NCBI GenBank assembly: GCA_035222895.1
Contig: JAVYIG010006848.1
Span: 1-64,000, forward strand
Direction of reading: 5' to 3'
Length of the DNA stretch: 64,000 bases
Source: Strongylocentrotus droebachiensis
Taxonomy: Eukaryota > Echinodermata > Echinoidea > Camarodonta > Strongylocentrotidae
Made by a program: the position numbers and the translations under genes. How positions within the stretch are numbered: position 1 is the stretch's first letter; each line of letters opens with the position of its first letter. The notes under the pieces were generated by a model that saw only the letters and a list, made by a program, of their open reading frames with translations, did no database searches and had not been told where the DNA came from. This document shows, piece by piece, positions 10,201 to 25,200 of this stretch.

Positions 10201-13200
10201 AGTTCAAATATAGCTGTCAGTAAACAGTAAATGACTTGTTAAGTAGACAAGTTGACGCACACATAGGCAAAATAGGACTCAAGTTGGTCTTGGGCTCCAT
10301 ATGCGCTGTTTTATGCTACCCATTATTTTCTTCATACTCCCTAACCTTCAACCTATACAACACCTGTTATCAGGTAACACTCGAGTGGTATCGGATTCCC
10401 CATAGGAGCTCTCTCCTGTGCTTCTTTAATACATTAAAGTCAAACTCACTTGGACAGTGCATCCCACTGGTCGAATCCATCCAAATTCTTAAGTTCCTGG
10501 GGGTCACCCCCGGCTACGCCATGCAGCGTGGGTAGCCAGTCGCAGACGTGCATCATCTGGTCACTGAAGCGTCTGGGCTTCTTAATAAGGGGGCTGTTTA
10601 CAAAGGCAGTGCCCCTGACCCCGCCCTCCCATAGAGTGTGCTTGCATCCCCTCAGGGGCCAGTTACTGGCGTGGGTCCCGTCAAAGACGTCATAGGTGGC
10701 GCCCCCATTGTCGGTTGTGAAGACTATGATGGAGTTGTCATAGAGGCCCGCGTCTCGTAGCGTCTGGGAGATGCTGCCTACAGAGTCATCTAAAGCAGAC
10801 ACCATTGCTGACCAGGAGAAACAATATAAACTGGTAAATGGCACACCCACTGGTTTGTTAATGCGCTTTCCCAGACACAATTTTATTTGACATTATATCT
10901 ATGTATTTTATGAAATAAATAAATTAAATTGAATATTCATGTAAAAATTTAAAAAATAATAAATGCTACATAGCATCAATGAAAATAAAGTGTTACCTGC
11001 ATACATTCTCCTCCCCTCTGTCTCAATGTGAGGGAACCTCTGATAGTATTTGTGAGGAGCTTCAAGAAGTCGATCAGAATACACTCCTGCATGGACAGCT
11101 TGATGTGCAAGGTACAGGAACAGAGGCTGATACATGGACAGAAATAACAAAGAAAATAATTTAAATTCAATTCAAATCAATTTCAGTTTAATTACAAATA
11201 TACCAAATAAAAAGTCCAAAGACTTACAATAATTGGCTCACAATGTATCATATAAAAAGCATTAAAAACAGTAGATTTAAAAATTCAGTAATTAGTTAAG
11301 TACATTCCTCACATTATATCATATAAAACTGCATTAAAACAGTAGATTTAAAAATTCATTAATAACTTAAAGTACAACAAAAAGTGATTGTAAATTATAA
11401 AATGGTGATAATCAGTTTGTCAGTGAATTGAGAAGAAAGAAGAAAGAAGAAAGAAAGAATGAAAAGTAGAAGAGGGGGAGAGGGAAAAGATAAAGAAAAA
11501 AAAGAAAAGAGAGTTCAATTTATGAGAAAAAAATGTAAGCAAATGAACGAGAATTGTGTAGATTCAGCTTAATGAAGCATTGTAAAAGTAAAATGCACAT
11601 AGTACGGAAATGTCAAATGATACATTAATAATGAACAAGAAGCTGTATGGCTTTATCAATGAAGGTTCAAAGCTGCATCATCAGGAATAGGAAAGAAAAG
11701 GATAACAGAAATAAGAAAAGGATAACAGAAATAAGAAAGAAAAGACAGGACAGAAATACATATACAGTAGGTTTACGGTTGCACCATGTGAGAAAGAAGG
11801 GGAAGGGGGAGGATTGGGGAGTCCTGAAAAGGACTGTTGGTAATCTTTCATGAGTTGGAAAGGATGGGTAGAAGGAGTGGCTCGACGTTTTGAACAGGTT
11901 GACTATCTTTCGTCTGAAATATATGAAGGAAAGAACATCAGCAAAGATATCTGTAGAATAATCACCAACTAGTGATGAATATTTTCAGTTCTCACCTGTG
12001 ATGCATTGTGGGCCTTGATAATCTGCTCAGCTTCTTGAGTAAAGATTTCTGTAGAATACTGGCCGAAGGCAGGCCTATAAACCTTTCCGTTCTTGTGTAG
12101 GTCATATCCAGAAGCCTCGCTTTGCTGCAGACCAGACCAGACATTGTAATAAAGGGTTATCAAGGGGTATATCACGGGGTGAATCACAGTAGATAAAAAT
12201 TAATTGTTTAGGTTGATGTAATTTTGCTTCTACCCACTTTAAAATTTAGTAGGCAAGCTTTCATACGCAAGGTAGGGTTATCAAAATACATGTAACTCCC
12301 ATATAACACAGTTTGGTATAGGTAAATATTTGGGTAATTTCCTGTACAGTATAGGGCAGGTCCAAGCTATTTGCTTTGTGACGTACGGGACATTCAGATA
12401 CTTTAAACAAGAAATAACAATGGATGTCATTATTTATATGACTATCTTTTGGTATGAGTCTGTGGCTATTATGGGCTAGTTCATTTGTGAAAAGTTTTAG
12501 TTCTGACCAATTCATAAATTAATTTTTAATGTAATTAATGTGCTGCGTGACGTACGGGACCAGAGAATTTCTGACTTTTTCAAAAATAAGTTCATCATAA
12601 AAGTTCTCTGAATTTATCAAGTTATGAGATTTATGGTAATGATATCTTAATTCATTATGGAATCAAGCATTAATCACAACTATTACCATATTTTTCTGAC
12701 CTTTCGTTATTATGTAATATACCAAAACATAAATGTGTGCATGTGACGTACGGGACACGTGACGTACGGGACAACTTTTCCCTATGGGAAAATGCATTGA
12801 AATGGAGAATTTTCGTCAAAATTTGTTAAATGTGAACAATTTTAACTTAAATCAGTGACAATTAGAGTGTTTTAGAACCCAATTAGATCCTCTGACCATT
12901 ACTTAATATCATCTGTGTTAATTTATGAGGTAAATCAATACAAATATTACTTTAACAAAGAAAACAAATTTAATTAATATTCATACACACTATATTATAC
13001 CATTTTTATTCCATTTACCCATCTATCATGTGCAGTCATGCTTCGTTTCTTATTTCTTTTATCCATTCCATTCAACATTGCAAAATGTTTTTAAACAATA
13101 ATTAATGAAGAAGATGAACTTGACCTTGAAAACTTTTATTTAAACTTGTTTGAAACACAGGGGCACACTTGGCACATCATATTTTGTCAAAGAACATTTC

Positions 13201-16200
13201 TTATGTTCCAAGTGTTTGTGAACAAAGACACATTAAAAATATGAAGTCTTTTCTTCATAGCTTGTTTGAATTATTTGATAGTAATATCATAGAATTTTGA
13301 AGGAATTCAAAGATTAGAACATGTATATGTTGCTGTCATATATTCAAGAATTTTGATGTACATTAATGTAGCCTACATGTTTGTGAAAGATGGATACAAA
13401 AATATAAATCTTGAATGTATTTCGTATTGATTAAAACATCTTATTAACACCACCAGATATAAGAAATTAAAACCCTAAACGTTTGTGTGACCTTTTCCAC
13501 AATTCAAAAGATTAATTTAAAGCAAACTCAACAAAAATGCATGGGTGTAAAAGTGATAAAAATCTTAAAGGTAAAGACCAGTATTGGCAACGCCCCAATT
13601 TCAAAAAATGAAATGGAAGCTCTCATTACCAATCATGTGAAAGAATATGTTTTGACTAATACATGATGATAAAAAATTTGGCGGGAAACCGCCTACTAAT
13701 TCATATATTTGGTAAATTTATTTCTCTCATGGTCTGGTGAGAGAGGTAGGGTAGTCCCATATACATCTTTCTGTGTATAGTGCTTGTAACTTTACGAAGA
13801 ATGGGCCAAATTTCTTATCATTTTGATGATTCCAGAACCTTGCAGATGCTAGATGCTAGATGATCAACCTTTTCAGATCGATTCCACAACGTTTCTTTCA
13901 CAATGCAATCGCATGACCATTACTGGTCTTTACCTTTAAGTGGGTGAGAGTGTGAAATACTCAAAAAGGCTATCCTTCCTTAAAAGTTATGATTTAGTTT
14001 TTAGGAGATCAGAATTCCCGAGCTGGCTCCATAACATGTACAGTGCATGCTGTAATCCTTTACCATCATATATGACATTTAAATAGAATATAAAAAACCT
14101 CACATGGAGAGCTTGATAGCATACATGTGCTATTCTTACCTGCAGCATCTATGAGTTGTAAAAGCCAGCTTCTGGTGCATCCACTACCATATAATTTCAT
14201 AAGACTCATTCCTGGAACTATAGTACACTATTATGATTTACATATTTAGCATCCTGCCAATGTTGGAGACATCAACTGGCAAAATACCAAAGTTGATAAT
14301 ACGAGGGGTCTGGCTTGAAGACTAATTACATTAACAACAATTACATAAAACAACAACAAAAGTACAAACAAGTAAATTCCTAGAAGGGACCCAGTTGGAA
14401 TGTTTATATATCCCTGTATACAACAAGTTTCCTAACACAGTATATATTCTCCTTTTGGTCATTTCCTTTTTCACATCTCGCATTGGTTTTATATGGGGTT
14501 GTCCCGTACGTCACACACTTGTCCCGTACGTCACATTTCTTAATTTGATTATGTAATCAACACAGAATTTTCGAAATTTTTGTTAAACCTATTTTCTGTT
14601 AGGTATTCATCTAAATTAGAACTTCCTAGAATATCTTTTAAAAAAAAAATTATTTTCATAATTAAAATTAAACAAATTATGATCAAATTGTGACGTACGG
14701 GACATCACACTTTGGAACCTACCTCATTTGCATAATTAATTAATTTTGAAAGTTTTTATATTTTTTTCCTATTTTCTAGCATGATGGTCATCATGTCCTG
14801 AGATATTTAATTTTAAACAAATAATTCAAATGAGATACAAAAATAAAAATGTAATGTCCCGTACGTCACGCTAATTAATACAAATCGAAGTTCATGACCT
14901 TGGCACTCTTTGTATTTTGATAATTTTTTAATTTTTTTTATCAGATTCATAAAATTCATAGTTTCAGCTTTAAAACGAGGTATAGTTTGTTAAATATATA
15001 TAAAGATGAAATTTGACCCCCAGAGGGGACAATAGCTTGGACCTGCCCTATAACAAATGTCAGATGTGCAACCACTTTTAATTTGTCTTATTGGCGAAAA
15101 AATCACAGATTAGCTATTGACTTTAACAAAATGATAATAATGGTAGCAGTCATATTTGTATAGCACTTTTACTACATTTCTAACTTCTAAGGGCTTTACA
15201 TTGTAATAACTATGACCCTGGTCTATGGATTCAATTGTTAATCCGCAATCACAGTGCACACGCTCCACTCTCTGGGGAGTAATCTAGCAAAGCTCCAGCT
15301 TACAAGCGCAAACATGCCATCCTACCAGGTACCTATTTATCACCTGGGTGGAGAGTGGCAAGTATAGATAAATGTCTTGCCAAAGTACACTAGTGCAGTG
15401 CTGGGGGCTCAAACCCATGACCATCACAATTCCAATCAAGGGTTTCAAGCGTACCAATCACCATTAAATATTTGTTCTGTATGTTAGTCATTCCATATGT
15501 GGCAATACTAAGTCAAAATACGAATTTCAAATAGTACTCCTGATAAGAGATTGCTCAAGACAAGTTTAAATACACTCTCAATGAAAATAAAAGTGACTTG
15601 TAGGAAGACTACCGTACTTGAGACAACGCATAAAACTTGCCTCACATAAAATAAGGCCCGTTTTCCGTTTTCAGTTCTGTGCATTTTAATATTATTCTTT
15701 ATTTTCTTCATACTCCTTTTCCGATATCCAGATGAATGTGAGAAGTTTTTTTTTAAGTTGATTTTACACATCCCAGCTGAACATAATTTTTTGTTAAGGT
15801 GAATGGCCTGGTCCACTTAAAAGAAAAAGTTGAGTTCAGGTCATGCAATTGCATTGCGAAAGAAATGTTGTGGAATCGATCAGAAAAGGTTGATCATCTA
15901 GCATATAAGTATTGGTGTGTACTGGAAGGTTCTGGAATCATCACATGATAATAAATTTGGCCCAGTCTTGGTAAAGTTACAAGCACTGTACATGTACACA
16001 GAAAGATATATGGGACTACACGAACATGTGGCAAAAAAATCCGTCCCGATCTTTATGATCCATATTTAGAATATTAACCCTAAAAAGGCCGGGCTATTTG
16101 AGGTCTTAATTAGTACGGCCGGGGGGGGGGGGGGGGCCATTATGGCCCCCCTTAAGATCTCGGCCGCAAAGCGGCCAATCGCCGCAAAAATTTGCACGTA

Positions 16201-19200
16201 TGTCAAGTGAAGTGTATAAAATAATATGATAATTTCAATTTTTGAAAAATTCACTCATTAGCATATTTATGGTAATTTATGCAAATAAAGTCATAAAAAT
16301 CACGTTTTTACCCATAAATCATATATTATTCATATTTAAGCATTCTTTTTCACTACATATATTCATTAGACCATTCTGAATAATAATGCAACAATAATAA
16401 TAATGCAAATTTGAAGAGCCAGATTATTCCTTATGTTATCCCTTGTTTTGATAATTTCTTATGTATTTCATTGTTTTTTTAACTTATGTATTTCATTGTT
16501 TTTGTTGTTTTATTTCATTTCTTACTACAATTCAACTATTTTGACTCCCATAACAACCACCTAAACTTTAAACAAGACCCAATAACCAATGTTTGATCTG
16601 TTTTTAGGAAAAATGACTTTTCCATATGTTTTGTACACAAATCACGAAAATGAGCGATTTTCAGGCTGACAAGCAAAGACAAAAGGTCACATGACCTTGT
16701 AACAGTAGGTTCGATTTTCAAAAAAAATCTTTTAAAAGTTGCGCAAGACTCAAAAGAAAAAAGTCAGCGAGCGGCGGGGTGCCATCCATACATGTATGCG
16801 TTCCCGAGAAATCGAAAAAAATCGTGGAGGGGGGGGGGCCATAATGCCCCCCCCCCCCCCGGTCTTATTAGGGTTAAGGCATTTGAAGAGCCATGCTTTT
16901 CAAGGAACATTTTTTATCTGATGTTCTTCCACATTTGCATAATACATGGTAATGCTCACAAATTATTTTTCACCTCTTCCCGGAACTCAACCTTCTCATT
17001 TTGAAGTTTGAAGTTTTATTTATTCCACATTTTACAGTTAATATTCTTTTTACATATATTTTTTTTAACAGGCGTATATCATTATAAGAGTAGATTTCAC
17101 ACAAGAATTTTTTTTTTTTTTTAAAGATTTCAAATCAAAGAAGTAAGAAATTTTGAAATATGTAGATATATATAACAGGCAAGGTAGAACAATGTAAAAT
17201 GTGAGGAGCCTAAAGAAAAAGCATAGCTTATATGTGAATAGGCTTCCATACTGAGTAACACAATATAGTAGGTCTGAATTTAAAAGGTATTACAAGAGGC
17301 GAAAAACGGAGTAGTATAGTATGAGATTCTATACAAGGAGAGTGAATTTGAGAAGAAAAGAAACATAGAAATAAAGTTAATATTAAATTGTTTGCGAGAG
17401 TGCAAATATCGACTTGCGCCAAAGTGATGCCCACAGCATGTATTATGTTGGGATTAGCGGAGTGAGAGAATGAATTTAATGTATCAAATGAAATGCATTG
17501 CAAATTCAGTTGCAGAAGCAAAGTTGATAATCCCAATTGTTTTATTTAAACATCAGATAAGCAACTTTGGCGCAAGTCGATTTTTGCACTCTCGCAAACA
17601 ATGCCTCCTGTTCATTCAAGCGTGAACACATACCACACAAAAATGATACCAAATGATTTGGGATAAAACACTCTTTCATAAGATGTATGATAATTTACTG
17701 TTCATAGACGATTTTTTAAAATACTTAGCAATTTTCTAGGTGTAAACTCTTTTTTTGACTCACACAGAGTGCTTGAGTGCTTCTTGCGAAAACCAAATTG
17801 GGAGCCGGAGAGAAGATGATTACAATTAAAACTAGATTTGTAATACTTGTTTGTTAAATGAGACATGAAATCATATCTCCTATTCATGCTCTATCAACAT
17901 ATGAAAAAAATAGGGGTCACCTTACATCCTAAAGAGCTACAATGGATTTTGTATGAGCATGTTTTTGCCCATATATGCTATGTATTACAAGAGCTCGCAC
18001 GCACAGCATGTATCTTAAACGGACCCTCACTCCGTTATTAATGGTCAGAAAAAGGTGAACAAGGTATCAAAATGCTTGGAAAAATGTGTAAAATATGATG
18101 ACAAAAAAAGAACTGGCTCAAAGATTTATTCAGTTCTTCCGCTCCAAGGTTCAGAATATTCAGGACAGTCTCACTCCTGACTTAACTCCACCTGATCCTG
18201 TCACGTCAGCATCCCTCGAGACGATTCAACCTACCACCTCCGATGAGATACAATCACTGCTTCATAGATTGCCAGCTAAGTCGTGTAAACTAGACCCTGT
18301 CTATACTGTTCTCATTAAGGATTGTTCCTCTTCATTTGCCTCTGTTATTTCACAGATTGTCAACTTTAGTATCGTTCAGGCATGTGTACCTTCTGTCCTT
18401 AAAACGGCACACATTCTTCCTTTACTGAAGAAACCCAATCTTGATTCTGAATTACTAAGTAATTACCGTCCAGTTTCTAATCTCCCGTTTTTGTTTAAAA
18501 TACTTGAGAGGGTGGTGTTCTCTAGATTAAATGATTACTGTCTCGATAATGACCTCCTTGACCCATTTCAATCTGCATACCGTCCCCACCACAGTGTAGA
18601 AACCCTCCTTGTTAATGTATCCAACTTTATACTCCAGGAGATGGATGGCGGAAAAGTAACTGCTATGGTACTCCTTGATTTGTCTTCCGCCTTTGACACT
18701 GTTAACCACACTGTTTTGGTGAATACCCTCATGTCACTCGGTATTAAAGGTCAAGCCCTGGAATGGTTTAAATCATACCTGTCATGCCATTCTCAAGCTG
18801 TCTTGATAAACGGCTGCCTTTCAGATTTTGTACCACTTACATGCGGAGTTCCGCAAGGCTCTGTGGGCGGGCCCACGCTGTTTTCGTTATATTTAACGGG
18901 TTTGAAGAATATTTTTCATCACCATTCTCTCTCTTATCATGTTTATGCTGATGATATTCAAATATATACTTCTTTCAAACCCAATCAGAGCAATGCAGCC
19001 AGCGCTATCCATAACATTGAGACTTGTGTACAAGATGTTCATAATTGGTTAAACTCACATTCTCTTAAATTAAATCTCGCCAAATGCGAATTTATAATGT
19101 ATGGTTCTAAGACTCAGTTAGAGAAGATTTCTATCACTTCAATTACTCTTGCTGGACATGAATTAACTACCCTATCTAATGTATGTCGCAACCTTGGCGT

Positions 19201-22200
19201 GTTTCTCGACTCAAACATGACAATGTCTACACAAATTCAATATGTCTCAAAATCAGTACGTTATCAGTTACGCAATTTGGGTTTTATTCGTAAATATCTT
19301 AACCGTAGTGCCACTGAGAAAATTACTCATGCTTTAATTTCTTCTCGCTTGGATTTTGGTAATGGCCTTTTGTTTAGTTCGCCTCACAACCTACTCGCAA
19401 AATTACAAAGATTACAGAATGCTGCTGCCCGTGTCGTGACCCTGTCCAACAAGTACAGTCACATCACACCAGTCCTCAAATCACTCCATTGGTTGCCCGT
19501 AGAAAAACGTGTCGTTTTCAAGATTATTTTGCTATTATTTCACTGTATACATGGCTCTGCTCCGCAGTATAACATCGGCTTGATTAAGCATTACTTTCCT
19601 TCTAGACAGCTACGTTCTCAAAACTCTGGCTTACTTGTTACTCCTAGGGTTAAAACAAAGTGGGGGGAGCGAACCTTCGCTCATGCTGGGCCTTCTTTAT
19701 GGAATACTCTCCCTCAATGGATTAAGAATAGCAGTTCTGCTGAAGTTTTAAAAAACAATCTTAAGAAATATCTGTTTAATTTAGCTTATAATTGATTACC
19801 ATAACCTTTTATATCTGTACCTTTCCTATCGCACTTTGTATATATGTATCATGTATGTATTTCATCTTTTGCACAAGCTGCGCCTTGAGCATTTGACTGT
19901 CAAGTGGATTTGGCGCCTTATAAATCATATGTATTATTATTACAAAGAAAATTTGGCGATTCTATGTTGCAAAATGTCAGAACGCGCGAAAACGCGTGTG
20001 CGAGATTTTTTATAAAATGCTTTAAATGGCCTAAAACGTATGCAAAATGATTTTGAGTTTTTTTTTGAGCATTTTGACGTACCGACGCGTGGACGTACCC
20101 GTACGCACGCATTTTTTTACCTTAAATTGACTGGACGGATATTGACCTTAATCATGATAAATATGAATGAGAAAAAACTTTTGGTCATGAAGATACGATC
20201 ACGAGTTGATTTTCCGAAAATTTTACAAAATGGCGCCTAGATGATGTCATCAGTCAAGGTCAATGTTGAAAACATTATTGTGCTTTGTACATATGCCTAT
20301 ACATATGTGTGCCAAATTTGAAGGCATTTGATTGAGCCATTTTCAAGTCATCGTGCTTACAAAAAAGTGGTTAGAAATAAGAAAAATAAATAAATAATAA
20401 ATACCAGTAAATAAATAAATAAAGGCAATTCTAATGAAATTATAAGGTGGTCTGTATGATATACAGCCTGCCCACCTGAAAAGCAATAAGGCGAGAATAA
20501 ACAATTTTTTTTGAGGATCTTTGAGAAAATGGTTAGAAGTGAAATGGGGTGGTAATATCCTAAGTCCCTGTTGATCAACTTTCTTAAAAATAGGTATAAC
20601 CTTTTCGATCTTCATTTAATTGGGGACAGTGCCGGTTGTTAGTGATATATTGAAAATATGTGTTAGAGGAGAAACTATTACATGGATGATATTTTTTAGT
20701 GAAACATTAGTGATACCATCATACCGTTAAAGCACCAGACACCGTCTTTGACACCATATTGCTTGATTTATATTACCACTTCTTCATGAGTGTAGTAATC
20801 GCCTCTTCCATTATAGAAGCCAAAGAAAGAATCGAAGCCTCTCCGCGTTGGGGTGTACTCTTTTGCAAAATATCCCAAATGCCACTGTAACCAAAGAAAA
20901 GAAAAGACCAACACAAAAAATGAAAATCTGAAGTGTGAAAACGGGTGCATAATCAGCAGTAAACTGAGCTTTGAAAATATGCATGAACTCTCCAACAGAG
21001 GTGAGTTGATTTACATAACAACGCTAGGTCCGATTTCGAAAAATTTGTTTAAAAAGATGTGCACGACTCAAAAGGAAAAAGTCATAAAATTGTAATAATA
21101 GTGAGCACATTATTTTTTTGAGGTCCTCAAATTTTTTTCAATTTGCACCCCCCCCCCCCCCCCACTTGAGCGCCAGGGGGGGGGGGGGGGGGCAACCCCC
21201 CAAAAATGTAAAAATCACGTGATTTTACATGATTTTTTTCTCAAGGGGGGGGGGGGGACCAGGCCCCCCCCCCCCCTGGATCCGCCACTGCCCTAAGGCT
21301 ATTATACAAATCACTCATGGCCCAGCGTGCAATAGCGGTGAATGCAGTACACGCAAGGTTTCTTTAGATTGGTGCCGCTCTGTGCAACGAGCCCCTTGCG
21401 GCGAGTTCACAGTGCGCACCATCTGAAGAAACCGAGCGTACACTGCATTTACGTTTCGCACAACAGGGTCAAGTTGTTTTATAAAATAGCGACACAAATC
21501 AAAACAAACAAAAGTTTAGATCTTAAGTTAGAGTCTACGAGACTTAGATCTAGAGTTATGTTGGTTCGAAACTAAGACCTTGCAGGCTTACCAAAAGGTC
21601 AACGGGATTCATTGCCTTGAGTAAAAATAAAATCCATAGGGGGTCTAGAGACGAGTCTACATCAGACAGCTGAAATTCCTGGCTTCATTATAAAATCCAA
21701 CAGTCAAAACAGGCCTAGTCTACATCCAAGGCAAAAGTAAAATAAAAATTTGCTTTCTAATAATACCCCGCTCTATATTCCTAGCTAGGCCTATGGAACG
21801 TACAATACTAGCTACGCGTACAATGCACTCAATGGAGCGTACTACACGTATGTGCTGGATATCCTTGGTAACGTGCGATATAACTATTTTTGTACTTTTT
21901 TTGACATGATCATGCATGCATCAAAAATTGGTGCATGTCATGTGACGCGTATTGACCAATCACGATGCTTAAATACTAGAGCCATTTTATAAATAGGGTT
22001 TACATTTTAACTAATGGTAATCATTTCATCATCTAGGAATGAACCAACTTAACAAATTGAGTGATGTTAGAGGGAACCGAGGCATAAGTTGATTAATATA
22101 ATCAATCACTTCCTTATTGAATGATGAATTTACATCACACCTTTCTTTAAAAATGAGAAAAATATTGTGAACTGGGGTGTTAGTCGATTAAGATAATGAA

Positions 22201-25200
22201 TTACTTCTTTATTTAACGATAATCGGACGTACATTAGGGCAGTCCTAAAGAATCGCAAGATACAATTGACCAATTAACAAATAATATGTTGACAATAAAA
22301 GTTCTTTGTTGACATGTCATCTTCTCTCTTAAATGCAACATCCTCAACAAAAGGCAAGAAAAATTGCCAACTTGCATGTAAAAATAGTGATTATCAATTT
22401 TAATTGAGTTGCCAATTTGAAGACTTTACTGATTTTTACATTTTAATCATGCTTATTCATGAAAGACACAATACTGGGTGATCTTTGCTCTTTCTGCTCA
22501 TGTATAATGCGTAATTTCCGGCATTCTGGATCAATAGATTCAAAAGCTTGTCCAGAACAACCCGAACAGGAGACCTTGAAGTGCTTTGTGTATAACCACC
22601 TGATATCTGAATGGCCAATTTAAGGTAACAAAATTTGTTTTTTATTTCTTTGTTTCATGTTTTTTATTATTTTTTTTTTATAGTTTCATATAAACACTAT
22701 TGTTGGTGGCAGCACCAATACAGGCTCCTCCAGATAAGATGCGGTGAACCATACTTTTTACGTTTACGTTTACTTTTTAAGAAAAAAAACATGAAAAACA
22801 CTGCTAAAATGGATCTATTTCTGATTTTAAAAAAAAAAATAAAAAAAAAAGGTCGGCGGCCATCTTGAAAAATAGCCAGACTATCGGGGAAAATGTACCG
22901 AGCGGCCATTTTGAAAAAAAAAAAAAGGGCCTTCTCCTTCCTATTTTTCAAAAAAACAGGACGCTAAACATTTTTTTTATTTTTATTTGGCCTAAGCACA
23001 TTTTGTTCATTCAAAAGATTTTATCACAATACACAATATTTCAGAGGTGTTTTTGTTGTTTTTTTGTAGCGAACACCCCTAATTTGGAAGGGGCTTCCAA
23101 ATTAGAACAAGGTGTGCTTAGTTTGTGTGGTAGTGGCAGGCAAACCCCTCTTTTTTTAAACTTTTGCCCTCTGTTTAAAAGAGAAGAGATTGTGGAACAT
23201 ATAAAAGGTTTGTGGATGTGAATTTTACCTTTCCTACTGCATGAGTACTGTACCCTAATGTTTTAAGATACTGTGCCATAGTCTTCTCCTCTAGACCCAA
23301 TCCATATGGCGTGTCAGGATCTATTACACCAACCTGCAGGCCTGTAAAGATCAAAACAATAGAGGGCATTTTCAATCGAAATTATAATATTCAATATACT
23401 ACACAACGAGGGGTCAGTGACACAAAGACGCAACTCCATTTTGGTCATTTGAAGAAAAAGTGGTTTAAAGATAGAGGTCCACTAGCGCCTTAAGGAGTTA
23501 AGTCTATAAGTTTCACTAGCCATTGTTGTGTTTCCTGGAAAGCCAACATTTTTCTGAACATTTGGATATCAAATATTCATTTTGGCAAAATATGGAGTTA
23601 AGTCTTCGTGTCACCGAACCTCAACCCTCAACAAGATGTTATGTATTCTCTGTTTCTTATCAAATGTATCCATCGAAAATAATATAAAGAGAAGCAAAAC
23701 AAATCTTTGAATCTTGAATCTTTCACCAAGCCAGGCCCATCGTACAATATACGACTTGACTTCTGAGTACTACCGGTACCATCACATGTTCGAAGAAATC
23801 GGCTTCAAATCTTAGACGATTGCATAAAAGATCTACAGTCACTACGATTCGGACCTGGGGCCCGTTTCATGAAACTTGTTATCTATAACAAATGCTAAAT
23901 TCCTATGACAAATTTGCTCTCAGCCAATTAGATGCCTTGATTTCAGTAGCTTATAACAGTAGCTTGTAACTTGTTATTGATATCAAGTTTTATAAAACTT
24001 GAGTATCCCTTCCACATAGAGGCCTCCCAAACCAAATCTAGATTTTCTTTAATTTTACAGAACCTTAAAGGTGAATGAAAGTCAAAAAATGATAATTGTG
24101 CATTTGAAAAATATAATATCAGTAATTTGGAATCACTAAGAAAATCTAAGATTTTGTTCATCGTTTTTTGATAAATCAAATTATAAAAGGTCATTTCATC
24201 ACGATCATACCGGTATCTGGCTGCCACCATTTTTTTGTCCTCACTGTAGATCATGGCGTTAATGCGCTGTGGATGTATGATTGGCCTACTATATCAAACA
24301 TACTTAGAAGTATAATTGCATGTATCATTGAATCTTCAAAAATTATATTATGATATTTTCTTTTTAATTGAAAATATTAATTTGAATTATGAATAAATTG
24401 TATTTGTCATATTAAGACAGTGATAAAATAAATACATCTATTTAATGTGAGCCGATTCAAACATTTTCAAATTGGTTAGCAGGGATACGGGCATGCGTGT
24501 GGGAGCTAATTGATCAGGGCACGAATGCACACACACATGTCTAGTCTTGAATATTTTATATTTTTAAAACCGTTATTACCGACCTTTGTGAGGGTTCGCT
24601 GTGTTTGTAGATCTCGTACTATCACAGATTTATTTCAATCATCAAAAACAAAAATAAAAATCATAGTTCCGTACTGGGGGTGTATATGGTACCATGATAA
24701 CCATGGTTAACATGGTGGATGGTAATTTGGACGAAAGTACCATGGTTACCATGGTACATTTTTGTAAGGGATATCACTTTTGATTATTATGGATGGTCAG
24801 CATGCAGCTATATGCATTCGAACCAATGAATATGGTTCAGGAAATGAGAATCGCTTGAAACTTGGTCCCTGTATGTAAGCCTTGCCAATCGCACGCATAT
24901 CCTCCCATAGTCAACTTTGGCAAATTGGTCACGTAAAGGCCGTGGTACCGGCGGAGTACAGCGCAAATACGTCATAATGGCAGATCCCTTTTGAACTTAT
25001 AGCAGACGATAGCCGTCTTCTTATTTTGGAAACTTTAGTGAATATACAAATCCTACAAACCTGATTGTATATGAAAAGGCAAGTCTAAATGTCCTCTACA
25101 TAATGATGTACAATGAAGGGTTTCATTCTAATTTTCATTACATTTCATTTCTAAGTATTAAACCAGAGAGGATTGTGCTCTTAAAGCCTGTCTGTACTAG

